Part shown: positions 63,785 to 64,000 of the stretch, piece by piece
Layout: each line of letters opens with the position of its first letter
Position numbering within the stretch: the stretch's first letter is position 1
Source: Streptomyces paradoxus
Lineage (GTDB): Bacteria > Actinomycetota > Actinomycetes > Streptomycetales > Streptomycetaceae
DNA length: 64,000 nt
Assembly (NCBI RefSeq): GCF_014202475.1
Contig: NZ_JACHGV010000016.1
Span: forward strand, 62,001-126,000
Direction: 5' to 3'
The notes under the pieces: generated by a model
Database searches by the model: none
What the model was told of the DNA's origin: nothing
The model's input: the letters and a program-made list of their open reading frames with translations, nothing else
Program-made: the position numbers and the translations under genes

Positions 63785-63996
63785 TCCTCCGGCTGCCGGG
63801 GGGCGCGCCGCTGGGCGAGGCGGCCTACCCAGCCGGCCATCTGGAGGTCGGCGTGGCGCAGTTCGCCCGACTGCCACCGGGCCTGGAAGTCGAAGATGCC
63901 CTGCACCCCCGTCCTGGGATCGGTCACCTCGACCAGTCCGTCCTCGGTGAGCCGGTACACGTGCCCGGTCAGGGGGTGGATCACTTGCTTGGACAT
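63781..63996 (-). CDS. 71-residue conserved hypothetical protein
   Basis: Starts at an ATG at 63996, four bases from the window edge, so a longer N-terminus outside is possible. SKQVIHPLTGHVYRLTEDGL, VTDPRTGVQGIFDFQARWQS, then a basic tail. Its TGA overlaps the GTG of the MDR reductase (GTGA), so the two are translated together. No known family. Its size and coupling suggest a small accessory subunit, but this is inference. Confidence 0.6.
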
Positions 63997-64000
63997 GGGG

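Overview
The window is typical Streptomyces-like actinobacterial DNA. It has very high GC and strong third-position GC bias, frequent GTG/TTG starts, AGGAG-type ribosome sites and four-base stop/start overlaps. It also carries families common in Streptomyces (STAS/HATPase/ANTAR signalling proteins, PucR, DUF6328, DUF5302, DUF2180). I saw no rRNA, no convincing tRNA and no CRISPR array. The organism call is inference from gene families and composition.

Layout. 0-5 kb: small stress-signalling proteins (two STAS, one HATPase, one ANTAR) and a PucR regulator. 5-11.3 kb: a gene graveyard holding an M28 peptidase and a hydrolase with in-frame stops, a broken IS5-type transposase with a 36-bp tandem duplication, and pieces of an HTH protein, a helicase, a GH32 fructan hydrolase and a lincosamide-type nucleotidyltransferase. 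11.3-17 kb: an intact fructose-type ABC import locus with a PfkB kinase, a LacI regulator and a double operator. 17-20.6 kb: more truncated genes, including a divergent regulator/SDR pair that lost both 5' ends at one junction. 20.8-25.6 kb: a CAP-domain protein, a two-component system, a small exported protein and a subtilisin. 26-32 kb: hypothetical genes, a P450, and a convergent 578-aa protein with an aspartate-rich motif that may be an atypical terpene synthase. 32.8-35.7 kb: a second decayed stretch (Lrp, a PLP decarboxylase without its lysine, an SDR, a Nudix). 35.7-38.4 kb: ordinary genes (PPOX, VOC, cyclophilin, DUF5302).

38.6-64 kb is an undamaged catabolic island. It starts with a LysR-controlled PrpF-like isomerase, carboxylate transporter and aldehyde dehydrogenase. 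It continues with two acyl-CoA dehydrogenases, an enoyl-CoA hydratase, a DUF35/thiolase-like pair, SDRs, a three-gene 2-oxoacid dehydrogenase complex (E1a, E1b, E2), a Rieske oxygenase, an ABM-type monooxygenase and a zinc-free MDR reductase. Two PEP-utilising-type proteins are embedded in it. One resembles pyruvate phosphate dikinase but has an eroded ATP-grasp half. The other carries a phospho-histidine domain and a substrate-binding-type domain but no ATP-grasp or PEP domain.

The most notable signals are these two phosphotransfer proteins, which could form a split PEP-dependent substrate-phosphorylating system, and a repeated operator-like motif (WACTK-N11-CAGTA). The motif occurs upstream of the acyl-CoA dehydrogenase/hydratase pair, between two divergent TetR genes and upstream of the 2-oxoacid dehydrogenase operon, and suggests one regulon. 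The substrate is not evident from sequence alone.
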